The notes below the pieces were generated by a model. That model saw only the letters and a list, made by a program, of their open reading frames with translations. It was not told the origin of the DNA and did no database searches. From contig USIU01000007.1 in assembly GCA_900554745.1 (NCBI GenBank), forward strand, positions 1 through 21,799: a DNA stretch of 21,799 bases, written 5' to 3'. Made by a program: the position numbers and the translations under genes. Shown here in pieces: positions 1 through 6,341 of the stretch (the stretch's first letter is position 1; each line of letters starts with the position of its first letter). This DNA is from an uncultured Leuconostoc sp. Its GTDB lineage: Bacteria > Bacillota > Bacilli > Lactobacillales > Lactobacillaceae.

Positions 1-291
1 GTAACTGATGATGTTGTTATTGGCGCCTTGGTGCTTAAAGTTTTTGGCAATACTGCTCACATTTCATTGCTAGCCGTATCATCTGAGTATCGCGGTCACG
101 GCATCGGCCATAATCTTGTGGATGCTGCCATTAAGACTTCTAAATCACTGAATCTGCTACATATCACGGTTAATACACAGGATTATCAGGCGCCCGATTT
201 TTATCAAAGTTTTGGCTTTAGTATCTTTGGTCAGCTTGCAGACACACCGTTTGTTGGCACTACCAAATACTATCTACAAATGACGCTGTAG
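1..291 (+). CDS. GNAT family N-acetyltransferase (5' truncated by window edge)
   Basis: The frame is open from base 1, so only the C-terminal 96 residues are visible and the true start lies outside the window. The visible part carries the GNAT acetyl-CoA binding motif: beta strand AHISLLAVSSEYRGHGIG, with R-G-H-G-I-G matching the Q/RxxGxG/A pyrophosphate loop, then an amphipathic helix (LVDAAIKTSK). Later come the conserved 'FYQSFGF' segment, where the Tyr is the usual general acid, and a final beta strand. The substrate cannot be told from this fragment. It ends 26 bp before the convergent small membrane protein gene, and I see no clear terminator between them. Confidence 0.85.
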   Translation, partial: VTDDVVIGALVLKVFGNTAHISLLAVSSEYRGHGIGHNLVDAAIKTSKSLNLLHITVNTQDYQAPDFYQSFGFSIFGQLADTPFVGTTKYYLQMTL

Positions 292-317
292 TTGCTGACG
301 AATCACAGTTCACAAGC

Positions 318-566
318 TTATTTTAGTGCCATGAAATTTGTGAATACTGATACCAGAAATGCGATTGCAAAAAAGCCGAAAAAAGCTAATTGCCATTTCT
401 TTTTGCCGTCAATGTACATCATTAGGTATGACAAGCTTAAAGACCCCCAAACAACAAGGTTGTTAATTCGAGATGGCCAGTCCATCAAGATGCCACCTAA
501 TAACAGAATCAGTGCCAATGCCGCGAAGATACCGGCGGTGATTTTAAATGTTTTTGTGTTTGCCAT
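318..566 (-). CDS. Small three-TM membrane protein, function unknown
   Basis: An 82-residue protein that is almost entirely hydrophobic. Membrane segments lie at about residues 8-27 (ITAGIFAALALILLLGGILM), 34-51 and 60-79, with the charged loop DGKKK at 53-57 between the last two. An AGAGG-like ribosome binding site lies about 10 bases before the ATG. I do not recognise a family. A plus-strand reading frame overlaps most of it, but the minus frame has the better ribosome binding site and a coherent membrane topology. It is convergent with the acetyltransferase and divergent from the cre-controlled pair at 747. Its promoter is not obvious. Confidence 0.6.
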   Translation of the reverse strand: MANTKTFKITAGIFAALALILLLGGILMDWPSRINNLVVWGSLSLSYLMMYIDGKKKWQLAFFGFFAIAFLVSVFTNFMALK

Positions 567-635
567 GTTATTTAGCCTCTTTTATTAGTTACTGTTTGTG
601 ATAATCGTAACGTACTTTGCTATTGTTTATAGCCG

Positions 636-664
636 TTGTAATTATTTCCTAAACGAAATATAAA
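636..664 (+). promoter_or_regulatory. Sigma-A-like promoter for the small membrane protein pair
   Basis: TTGTAA at 636-641, a 17-base spacer, then TATAAA at 659-664. This would start transcription near 671, just upstream of the cre site. Confidence 0.5.
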
Positions 665-685
665 TGTTATAAGTCGTCATAACGA

Positions 686-701
686 ATGAAAACGTTTACA
701 A
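686..701 (+). promoter_or_regulatory. Catabolite-responsive element (cre) for CcpA
   Basis: ATGAAAACGTTTACAA fits the Bacillus/Lactobacillales cre consensus WTGNNARCGNWWWCAW at every position. It lies downstream of the likely promoter (636-664) and upstream of the start at 747. That is a roadblock-type position, predicting repression by CcpA-HPr(Ser-P) on preferred sugars. Confidence 0.72.
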
Positions 702-746
702 TTAAAGTATATGTTGATTGACTGTGGATATGAAAGGAGATTGCCA

Positions 747-1016
747 ATGTTGTACATCATATTAATCACAACAATATTTGTGTCTGTTTATAGCTTTCGT
801 CATACGAAACGTCATCTCGCAATTTTTAACAACCCGCGAATGGCATTTGGCTTGCTGACGGGACTTGCGACCTTTTACATCTTGGCACCAGTTTGGGTAA
901 TTGTATTGGCCCAAATCAATATTCTTTTGTCACTGATTCCGATCATCGCAATGCTTGCAAACGCCTATTTCACAAAATCTGCGGTTAAATACTACAACGA
1001 TCATATCAGTAGTTAG
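747..1016 (+). CDS. Small membrane protein, first gene of a cre-controlled pair
   Basis: An 89-residue hydrophobic protein of unknown function. The start at 747 is chosen because AAAGGAGA lies 7 bases upstream; an in-frame ATG at 711 has no such site. Predicted membrane segments are at about residues 2-15, 31-52 and 54-73. A short basic motif FRHTKRH follows the first segment, and the C-terminus reads FTKSAVKYYNDH. The latter resembles LTKQAVKTYERYD in the next gene's product, so the two may be related or work together. The next gene starts 13 bp downstream with its own ribosome binding site, so this is one operon, probably under CcpA control from the cre at 686-701. I do not recognise a named family. 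Confidence 0.72.
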   Translation: MLYIILITTIFVSVYSFRHTKRHLAIFNNPRMAFGLLTGLATFYILAPVWVIVLAQINILLSLIPIIAMLANAYFTKSAVKYYNDHISS

Positions 1017-1029
1017 GAAGGAAAAGGAT

Positions 1030-1242
1030 ATGCTAACACTCCTCTTCGGCCTGTTGATGCTCGTTTTGGGTGTACTGGAACTCCATCTGACAAAACAAGC
1101 AGTTAAGACCTATGAACGATATGACCAATCACATGCTACCCCTTTCAAGTTATGGGGAGTAAGCTACGGTTATTACATCGGTGCAGCGCTCATTTTATTA
1201 TCCCTGGGACCAATCATCACAGGGATATCATCAATTATTTAG
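1030..1242 (+). CDS. Small membrane protein, second gene of a cre-controlled pair
   Basis: A 70-residue protein with two membrane segments (about 2-20 and 45-67) separated by a polar stretch containing HLTKQAVKTYERYDQSH. The start at 1030 follows a purine-rich ribosome binding site (GGAAGGAAAAGG) that overlaps the end of the preceding gene. The TKxAVKxY motif is shared with the C-terminus of the upstream protein. A strong bidirectional terminator follows immediately. Function is unknown. The size, pairing and sugar-linked control suggest a membrane accessory or stress protein, but that is only a guess. Confidence 0.7.
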   Translation: MLTLLFGLLMLVLGVLELHLTKQAVKTYERYDQSHATPFKLWGVSYGYYIGAALILLSLGPIITGISSII

Positions 1243-1288
1243 AAAAACGACCGGGAAAGCCTCAGTGGTACCTTTCCCGGTCGTTTTT
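1243..1288. terminator. Bidirectional rho-independent terminator
   Basis: A 17-bp perfect stem has arms AAAAACGACCGGGAAAG (1243-1259) and CTTTCCCGGTCGTTTTT (1272-1288), with a 12-base loop. There is a T-run on the plus strand and, through the A-run, on the minus strand. It serves the operon ending at 1242 and the convergent gene ending at 1315. Confidence 0.92.
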
Positions 1289-1314
1289 TGATTGTATATG
1301 TTGCTATTGAATAC

Positions 1315-1827
1315 TTAGTTCCCAGGGTATAAAGCCTTAATTGAATCGATGCATCGTGAAATAACAGTCTTTTTGATGTGACTTTGATTACGTGGTGTGT
1401 TGCGTTCAACAAACGTGCCGTGTATTCTGTGACGACTGTTAGTCTCTTTCGCAAGTTGCTTGAAAATAGCAATTCTTTTCTTGACTTGAAGTTGCTTTTC
1501 TTCGGTTGTGAGATTATCAAAAGCGTTCATGTCTGTGTAGACACCGTGTTCTTTGAAAAGCTTTCTTAATTCGCCTACTGTACTCTCGCCCACACCTTTT
1601 TGCCCTAGGAATCCTATTGGATTATCTTGCTTCACCCGATTCTCATCCCGGGAAGTAAAGTAACCACCGCCTGATGAAACGATGACATACTGATCATCAG
1701 GCGCGTTGCGGAATAAATCGTCCTGGGCAGTTGCTTCATAAGCATTAGCTTTCGCGATGGTCGGCACACTGGCCAGCAAAGCGACAGTTGTTAGCAATAG
1801 TAATAATCGGTACACGTTTTTAGGCAT
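1315..1827 (-). CDS. Secreted protein of unknown function
   Basis: A 170-residue protein with a classical signal peptide: basic start MPKNVYR, hydrophobic core LLLLLTTVALLASVP, and a probable signal peptidase I site near AKANA at residues 25-29. The mature part is polar and lysine-rich. It has a glycine stretch SSGGGYF (about 51-57) and a likely helical region at about 85-130 (LRKLFKEHG ... EEKQLQVKKRIAIFKQLAKE). It contains a single Cys near the C-terminus and has no sortase motif or lipobox. I do not recognise a domain. It is monocistronic, with a promoter at 1858-1887 and the shared terminator at 1243-1288. TGGAGA is the ribosome binding site. Confidence 0.72.
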   Translation of the reverse strand: MPKNVYRLLLLLTTVALLASVPTIAKANAYEATAQDDLFRNAPDDQYVIVSSGGGYFTSRDENRVKQDNPIGFLGQKGVGESTVGELRKLFKEHGVYTDMNAFDNLTTEEKQLQVKKRIAIFKQLAKETNSRHRIHGTFVERNTPRNQSHIKKTVISRCIDSIKALYPGN

Positions 1828-1857
1828 TTTGGATTCTCCAAGTCATAAGGTAATCAA

Positions 1858-1887
1858 AGCATAACATGAGACAAAACACGTATTCAA
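1858..1887 (-). promoter_or_regulatory. Promoter for the secreted protein gene
   Basis: On the minus strand, TTGAAT (1887-1882), an 18-base spacer, then TATGCT (1863-1858), preceded by an extended -10 TG. Confidence 0.45.
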
Positions 1888-1930
1888 CGAGGCAAAAATA
1901 AGTAAGATCTAGTAACAACGCAAATGTTAC

Positions 1931-3133
1931 TTACATGAATAATCCTAACAAACTGAATACACCGACTACCAATGCGACACCGACGACAATCTTCTGAACC
2001 ATCGGTGGGAACTGCCAGCGTGTTGGTAAGCGACGCATGGCCCACCACATGACAGCTAAGTTAGCGGGCAACATTACTGCTAGACTGTACTGTGCCACGA
2101 TGATCAGCTCTGATAGTGCCTGCTCTTGGCCGTGGTACAAAAAGACGATGATAATCACAGGCACTAGCGTAAATGCCCGTGTGATTATACGGCGCCATAC
2201 CATTGGCAAACGCCACTTTAATAATCCAGTCATGACAATCTGACCAGCTAATGTACTGGCAATTGACGCGATCAAACCGGTAAGCAAAAGCGCAATCGCA
2301 AAAATTGGTGCCATGACGGTCGGCTTCAACGTATCGTACAGTGCGCTGAACATCACATTACTATGTCCGATTTCAGTAAAGACGAACCATCCCATCAATA
2401 CCAACAGCACGTTGACAACCCAAGAACCAAGTAGATGGATTGTTGTATCCCACTTTGCCATTCGGAGCATGTCGCTTACTTCTGCATCGTTTTCACGGTT
2501 GTATGGCCGCGCTTTAGCCAATTCAGAATGCAAATACAAGTTATGCGGCATGATGATGGCGCCAACCAAACTAACACTTAGCCAACCGAACGAGCGAAAT
2601 GGTTCGTGTACTGGTTGGGTCTCTGCCAAACGATGTGGTTGTAGCACAAAAATAAAGCCAATTGTGACAACAATCATCACGGCGACGGCTAGTAACTCGA
2701 TACGACGGACACCGAACTTAAACAACCACAGAAAAATAATAATATCGAATACAGTTAATAACGTGGTTACTTGGAGTGACCAACCAAACAATAAGTGTAA
2801 TGCAATTGCAGTACCGACTACGGCCGTCAAATCAGTTGCAATCATCGCTAGTTCATTGAATGCCCAAAAACCGATTCGGACTGGCTTAGACAACGCTGGT
2901 GCAACCAATTCAGCTAGGTTTTTGCCCGTAACAATGCCTAGTCGCGCACTAACCAATTGCAAGACAATCGCAAATACGATAGCCAAGGTCATAACCGGTA
3001 GTATCCACCAGTGAAATAGATTACCACCGACGATCGCAGTCAACCAATTACCAGGATCCATGTAGCCGATTGCGACTAATGACGAAGCACCGGCGTATGA
3101 CAAGAACCGTTGAAAAAATCGCTTATCGAACAT
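1931..3133 (-). CDS. mntH: NRAMP family divalent metal (Mn2+/Fe2+) transporter
   Basis: A 400-residue polytopic protein of about 11 membrane helices. It imports Mn2+ or Fe2+ with protons across the cytoplasmic membrane. The NRAMP signatures are present: D26-P-G-N29 in TM1 and the TM6 motif GAIIMPHNLYLHS with M195, both metal ligands in structurally known members. Also present are the conserved TM3 segment ELAMIATDL and AGQIVMTGLL after TM8. The usual GxSST segment in TM8 reads GLIASIAST, a mild departure. The gene overlaps the end of hemH by 11 bp, so translation is probably coupled and the promoter is that of hemH. An upstream in-frame GTG at 3139 is possible but less likely than ATG at 3133; neither has a strong ribosome binding site, which fits coupling. 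No clear terminator follows. Confidence 0.92.
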   Translation of the reverse strand: MFDKRFFQRFLSYAGASSLVAIGYMDPGNWLTAIVGGNLFHWWILPVMTLAIVFAIVLQLVSARLGIVTGKNLAELVAPALSKPVRIGFWAFNELAMIATDLTAVVGTAIALHLLFGWSLQVTTLLTVFDIIIFLWLFKFGVRRIELLAVAVMIVVTIGFIFVLQPHRLAETQPVHEPFRSFGWLSVSLVGAIIMPHNLYLHSELAKARPYNRENDAEVSDMLRMAKWDTTIHLLGSWVVNVLLVLMGWFVFTEIGHSNVMFSALYDTLKPTVMAPIFAIALLLTGLIASIASTLAGQIVMTGLLKWRLPMVWRRIITRAFTLVPVIIIVFLYHGQEQALSELIIVAQYSLAVMLPANLAVMWWAMRRLPTRWQFPPMVQKIVVGVALVVGVFSLLGLFM

Positions 3134-4058
3134 AATCACTCACAATGCTTTCGTACATTTTCGCTAATGCTGGATCGTCATTTAGTGGTGATACTAAGCT
3201 GAAGCGGTCACCACCCGCCGCCTTGAATGTTTGCGCAGCGGTAATCTTCAATTCGTTCAGCGTTTCGAGCGAGTCGATTACAAACCCTGGTGTTGCAACT
3301 AGTACGTTTTTGTCACCGTAGATAGGTAACTCTGTCAAAACGTGGCTGGTATATGGCTTTAACCAAGGCGTTGGTCCAAATTTTGATTGGAATGTTTGAA
3401 CAATTTGATTGTCATCCAATTGCAAGGCTGTTTTAAGGGCTTCTGTCGTCGCGTTTACCTGCTTTAGGTAATCATCCCCCTGCCGCACATAGCTCGTTGG
3501 AATACCGTGATATGACAACATCAACTTATCATAGCTGTTTGATTGCCAGTCCACCTTAATCTTCTCAGCTAAGGCTTCGATGTAGGCTGGATGTGTCTCG
3601 TACGAGAGGATAATCTGTGCATTTGGATCAGCAGCCGTCGCTTTTTCAACGATTGTTTTTGTCGTCGTTGTTGAGTATTGTGGGAATAATGGCACCACGA
3701 TAATATCATCGGCGCCATTTTCACGTAATTGTTGTAGTCGATCCGGAATTGTTGGTGAACCGTACGTCATTGCGTAGTCAACCAGCCAGTCTGGTCGTAA
3801 GTTTCGCAAATTCTCAGCTAACTTCGCTGTGTAAACAGTTAATGGCGATCCCTCTTCTAGCCAGATTTCACGATAAAAGGTCGCTGATCGCCAGGTGCGC
3901 ATCGGCAAAATAAACCCGTTTAAAATCACTTGCCAAATCGGTTTTGGCACATGAATGACATTCGGATCCGATAAAAATTCTTTTAAATATGGCTTAACGT
4001 CAACATTGTTTGGACTAGCCGGTGTTCCTAAATTTACCAACAACACACCTGTTGTCAT
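3123..4058 (-). CDS. hemH: Ferrochelatase, E. coli-like protoporphyrin type
   Basis: A 311-residue cytoplasmic enzyme that inserts Fe2+ into a porphyrin. The start ATG at 4058 follows GGGGGAT; a TTG five codons upstream overlaps that site and is rejected. Catalytic H184 (LSYHGIP) and E265 (GFVIDSLETL) are in place, equivalent to His183 and Glu264 of the Bacillus enzyme. Other conserved blocks are LLVNLGTP (6-13), EEGSPLTVYT (68-77) and FQSKFGPTPWLKPYT (223-237). The NLGTP block has Leu where Bacillus coproporphyrin ferrochelatase has Tyr13. The overall motif pattern, including FLSDPNV and WLEEGSPL, recalls the E. coli enzyme, so protoporphyrin IX is the likelier substrate. No other haem biosynthesis gene is in the window, so use of exogenous porphyrin is plausible. 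It overlaps mntH by 11 bp. Confidence 0.93.
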   Translation of the reverse strand: MTTGVLLVNLGTPASPNNVDVKPYLKEFLSDPNVIHVPKPIWQVILNGFILPMRTWRSATFYREIWLEEGSPLTVYTAKLAENLRNLRPDWLVDYAMTYGSPTIPDRLQQLRENGADDIIVVPLFPQYSTTTTKTIVEKATAADPNAQIILSYETHPAYIEALAEKIKVDWQSNSYDKLMLSYHGIPTSYVRQGDDYLKQVNATTEALKTALQLDDNQIVQTFQSKFGPTPWLKPYTSHVLTELPIYGDKNVLVATPGFVIDSLETLNELKITAAQTFKAAGGDRFSLVSPLNDDPALAKMYESIVSDYVR

Positions 4059-4075
4059 GGTTGTATCCCCCAAAA

Positions 4076-4117
4076 ATATCGTAATTTAATACATAACTAT
4101 TTTCGATTGTACGATAT
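4076..4117 (-). promoter_or_regulatory. Candidate operator half-sites upstream of hemH-mntH
   Basis: ATATCGT at 4076-4082 and ACGATAT at 4111-4117 form an inverted pair 28 bases apart, directly upstream of the hemH ribosome binding site. The same two words, 8 bases apart, flank the -10 region of the neighbouring disulfide reductase gene. Within the pair lie AT-rich stretches that could be a -10 element. The regulator is unknown. Confidence 0.4.
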
Positions 4118-4154
4118 TTTGTAGAAATGTTCACATGTATTTTGATAGTGAAAA

Positions 4155-4175
4155 GTCCACGTTGTTCACGTGGAC
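4155..4175 (-). terminator. Weak hairpin after the disulfide reductase gene
   Basis: GTCCACG and CGTGGAC form a 7-bp stem with a 7-base loop, followed on the minus strand by only four T. It may be a leaky terminator that allows read-through into hemH-mntH. Confidence 0.4.
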
Positions 4176-4217
4176 GAAAAATTATTGACAGGTTTTGTTC
4201 GTATTAAATTATTCAGA

Positions 4218-5558
4218 CTATGCCAAGAAGTTGGCTAACAACATTGGTAACATCGCTGATGCGGTTGGAAATGCGTAAATCGTCTTATTAAGGTCGTCCT
4301 TTGTATATTTATGGTTGATGATTGGTACGAGTGTATTAACAAGTTCCGGCGCTGCATCGCCGATGATTGCGGCACCAACCAATTGCTTATCACGATTCAA
4401 AACAATTTTAACCTTCGCTTCCTGATCGTGATGACTTGCAAACATACCGAGTTGCGCAAAATTAATATTGTGAACTTGATACTCATCCGAAGCATTGGCT
4501 TCAGTTGTAGAAACGCCGATTTGTGCCATGCGTGGCAACGTAAACGTTACAGTCGGTACAGCTGGGTACTTGATTGCTTCGTTTTCTTTGCCTAATAAAA
4601 TGTCCGCAATGTACAACGACTCGAAGGTAGCGGTCGGCGTTAAACGTGGCGTTGTTTTTGCGACGACATCACCACTGGCATAAATGTGTGAAACGCTAGT
4701 CTGCATGTAATCGTTTACGACTACCCCGCCCCGATTCGTTTCAACACCAATGTCTTCAAGATTCATATGATCGATATTTGGTATACGACCAGTTGTATCA
4801 AATACCATCGCAGCTTCAAATTGATTACCTTGCGCAGTCGTCACAATGTATCCGTTGTCAGTTGCTTTGATTTCGTTTACAGCATTACCAAAAGCAAAGT
4901 TGATACCCTTTTCTGACATAATTTCAACAACACGTTGTGTGTATTCAGCATCGAAATTTGCCAAAGCACGATCAGCATATTCGATAATTGTGACATCGCT
5001 ACCAGCCGCATGGGCAATAGAAGCAAACTCCATCCCAATGAACCCGGCGCCAATCAAAATCATCGATGTTGGCATTTCGGGTAAGTCTAGAAAATCTTTA
5101 CTGTCATACGTTAATTCCGTACCAGCCACTGGTAGCTTAGCAGCACGTTGACCCATTGCAAGCACAAAATTATCAGCTGTATATGTTTCATCAGCGACAA
5201 CAACCGTGTGTTCGTCTACAAACGATGCGTGCCCAAAAATGATATCAATACCATCAACGGCCAAAATGCGTGCCATAACATCGTCCATTGGATCAATAAC
5301 TTGGTGCTTGTAGGCCATCAACTCTGGCCAAACAATGTTTACAGCGTCGTTGATACCAATGCCGTGATAATTATGCAAATGATGCAATAATTCAGCCGGG
5401 CCATCTAACAAAATTTTGGCGTTGCAGCCAAAATTAGTACACGTTCCCGACACTTTTTCTTGTTCAATCAAGGCAACCTTTTTACCGGCACGTGCTAGTT
5501 CTTGGGCGCCGTGCCAGGCGGCGTGACCACTTCCAATATAAATTACGTCGTATGTCAT
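4218..5558 (-). CDS. FAD/NAD(P)-dependent pyridine nucleotide-disulfide oxidoreductase (glutathione reductase-like)
   Basis: A 446-residue flavoprotein. The start at 5558 is preceded by AAGGTGA. An N-terminal FAD-binding loop G9-S-G-H-A-A14 is followed by the redox pair C40-T-N-F-G-C45, the NAD(P) loop G170-A-G-F-I-G175, the second FAD motif YASGD (293-297) and a dimerisation domain from about 330. After the second Cys it reads N-A-K instead of V-P-S-K. At the C-terminus the family motif HPTxSE reads F430-P-T-A-S-A435, so the catalytic His and Glu of glutathione reductase and lipoamide dehydrogenase are both missing. The substrate is therefore unclear: a small disulfide, a quinone or a metal ion are options. 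No lipoyl dehydrogenase complex genes are nearby. The operator-like palindrome at 5587-5608 and the hemH-mntH neighbour point to a metal or redox response. Confidence 0.85.
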   Translation of the reverse strand: MTYDVIYIGSGHAAWHGAQELARAGKKVALIEQEKVSGTCTNFGCNAKILLDGPAELLHHLHNYHGIGINDAVNIVWPELMAYKHQVIDPMDDVMARILAVDGIDIIFGHASFVDEHTVVVADETYTADNFVLAMGQRAAKLPVAGTELTYDSKDFLDLPEMPTSMILIGAGFIGMEFASIAHAAGSDVTIIEYADRALANFDAEYTQRVVEIMSEKGINFAFGNAVNEIKATDNGYIVTTAQGNQFEAAMVFDTTGRIPNIDHMNLEDIGVETNRGGVVVNDYMQTSVSHIYASGDVVAKTTPRLTPTATFESLYIADILLGKENEAIKYPAVPTVTFTLPRMAQIGVSTTEANASDEYQVHNINFAQLGMFASHHDQEAKVKIVLNRDKQLVGAAIIGDAAPELVNTLVPIINHKYTKDDLNKTIYAFPTASAMLPMLLANFLA

Positions 5559-5586
5559 GATTTCACCTTTTCTATATGCGTACCAA

Positions 5587-5608
5587 ATATCGTACAAGTT
5601 AACGATAT
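5587..5608 (-). promoter_or_regulatory. Operator-like palindrome over the -10 of the disulfide reductase promoter
   Basis: ATATCGT, 8 bases, ACGATAT: a perfect 7+7 inverted repeat. On the minus strand, TTGACC (5630-5625) and TATCGT (5607-5602) form a -35/-10 pair with a 17-base spacer, so the -10 lies inside one arm and the other arm covers about +5 to +15. This is the usual position for a repressor. Confidence 0.5.
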
Positions 5609-5630
5609 CACTAACAAAAAATCAGGTCAA
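5602..5630 (-). promoter_or_regulatory. Promoter for the disulfide reductase gene
   Basis: TTGACC, 17-base spacer, TATCGT on the minus strand, about 45 bases upstream of the ATG at 5558. Confidence 0.5.
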
Positions 5631-5668
5631 ACCAAACACAATTGGTAGTATGTTTTTATTTTTAGTAG

Positions 5669-5696
5669 AAAAAAGCCCATACAGGTATGTATGGGC
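5669..5696 (-). terminator. Rho-independent terminator after speG
   Basis: On the minus strand, an 8-bp stem GCCCATAC/GTATGGGC (arms at 5675-5682 and 5689-5696) with a 6-base loop is followed by six T. Confidence 0.85.
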
Positions 5697-5704
5697 AGAA
5701 AGCG

Positions 5705-6223
5705 TTATTTTTGGGCAGCAACCCAATCGCGATATTCGTTATGCAACATCCCCATGAAATAAGAATCGTGATATTGCCCTTCAGCAAAGAATTGCTCAAT
5801 CAACGTTCCTTCTCGTCGGAAGCCCAGCTTTTCGTAGATATGAATCGCAGAGGCGTTTTTAACGTCAACATACAGGTATAGCTTGTGCAAATTTAGGTTG
5901 TTAAACCCATAACGTACACCATAAGCCATTGCCTTTGTCGCATACCCATTGCCCGTAAAAGCGCTGTTGATATAAACCTGAATCTCGGCAGTCCGATGTA
6001 GCAAATCAATATCCATAATCTCAACAACACCAACTGGCGTACCGTCGTCTTCTTGGACAATAAAGCGTCGTTCGCTTTGATCCAAGATGTGCTTATCATA
6101 AAGCAGGCTGAGTTCATCGAATGACGAATACGGTTCTTCAAACCACAGTGCCATGGCATTGCGCGTGTTTTCTTGTTGGTAAATAAACTCCAAGTCTACT
6201 TTTTCTAGTGGTCTTATTATCAT
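5705..6223 (-). CDS. speG: Spermidine/spermine N-acetyltransferase, SpeG-like
   Basis: A 172-residue GNAT enzyme predicted to acetylate spermidine or spermine with acetyl-CoA in the cytoplasm, relieving polyamine toxicity. The start at 6223 follows GAGGGG; an upstream in-frame ATG would swallow this site. The SpeG hallmarks are clear: the acidic allosteric/substrate region ALWFEEPYSSFDELSLLYDK (25-44), directly followed by DQSERRFIV, the acetyl-CoA loop F-T-G-N-G-Y-A (89-95), and AIHIYEKLGF (127-136) with the probable general acid Y130. The length matches the family. It has its own promoter (6258-6287) and terminator (5669-5696), so it is monocistronic. Confidence 0.85.
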   Translation of the reverse strand: MIIRPLEKVDLEFIYQQENTRNAMALWFEEPYSSFDELSLLYDKHILDQSERRFIVQEDDGTPVGVVEIMDIDLLHRTAEIQVYINSAFTGNGYATKAMAYGVRYGFNNLNLHKLYLYVDVKNASAIHIYEKLGFRREGTLIEQFFAEGQYHDSYFMGMLHNEYRDWVAAQK

Positions 6224-6257
6224 TGGATTCCCCTCGTTAATAACAATTATTGCCATT

Positions 6258-6287
6258 ATTATAACGATGATAATTAACGCTTTGCCA
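6258..6287 (-). promoter_or_regulatory. Promoter for speG
   Basis: TATAAT on the minus strand at 6263-6258, with TGGCAA 18 bases upstream (6287-6282). The region is AT-rich. Confidence 0.45.
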
Positions 6288-6301
6288 CTCTCAACCCCTC
6301 A

Positions 6302-6331
6302 AAATAAAAAGCCCACCATACTGGTGGACTT
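6302..6331 (-). terminator. Terminator after the serine hydrolase gene
   Basis: On the minus strand, GTCCACCA-GTA-TGGTGGGC forms an 8-bp stem (one G-T wobble) followed by TTTTTATTTT. Confidence 0.85.
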
Positions 6332-6341
6332 GAAATCTTGC

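Noticed and set aside
292..588. Plus-strand frame overlapping the gene at 318-566
   Set aside because: It begins right at the acetyltransferase stop with no ribosome binding site; the minus-strand frame has a better site and a coherent three-helix protein.
2313..3014. Long open frame antisense to mntH
   Set aside because: The product is a low-complexity mirror of a conserved membrane protein gene with no ribosome binding site or family motif.
4218..5558. Dihydrolipoamide dehydrogenase (lpdA)
   Set aside because: The catalytic His-Glu pair is absent and there are no 2-oxoacid dehydrogenase genes nearby.
6240..6283. CGTTAAT/ATTAACG inverted repeat upstream of speG
   Set aside because: The arms lie far apart in very AT-rich sequence and are near what chance would give.
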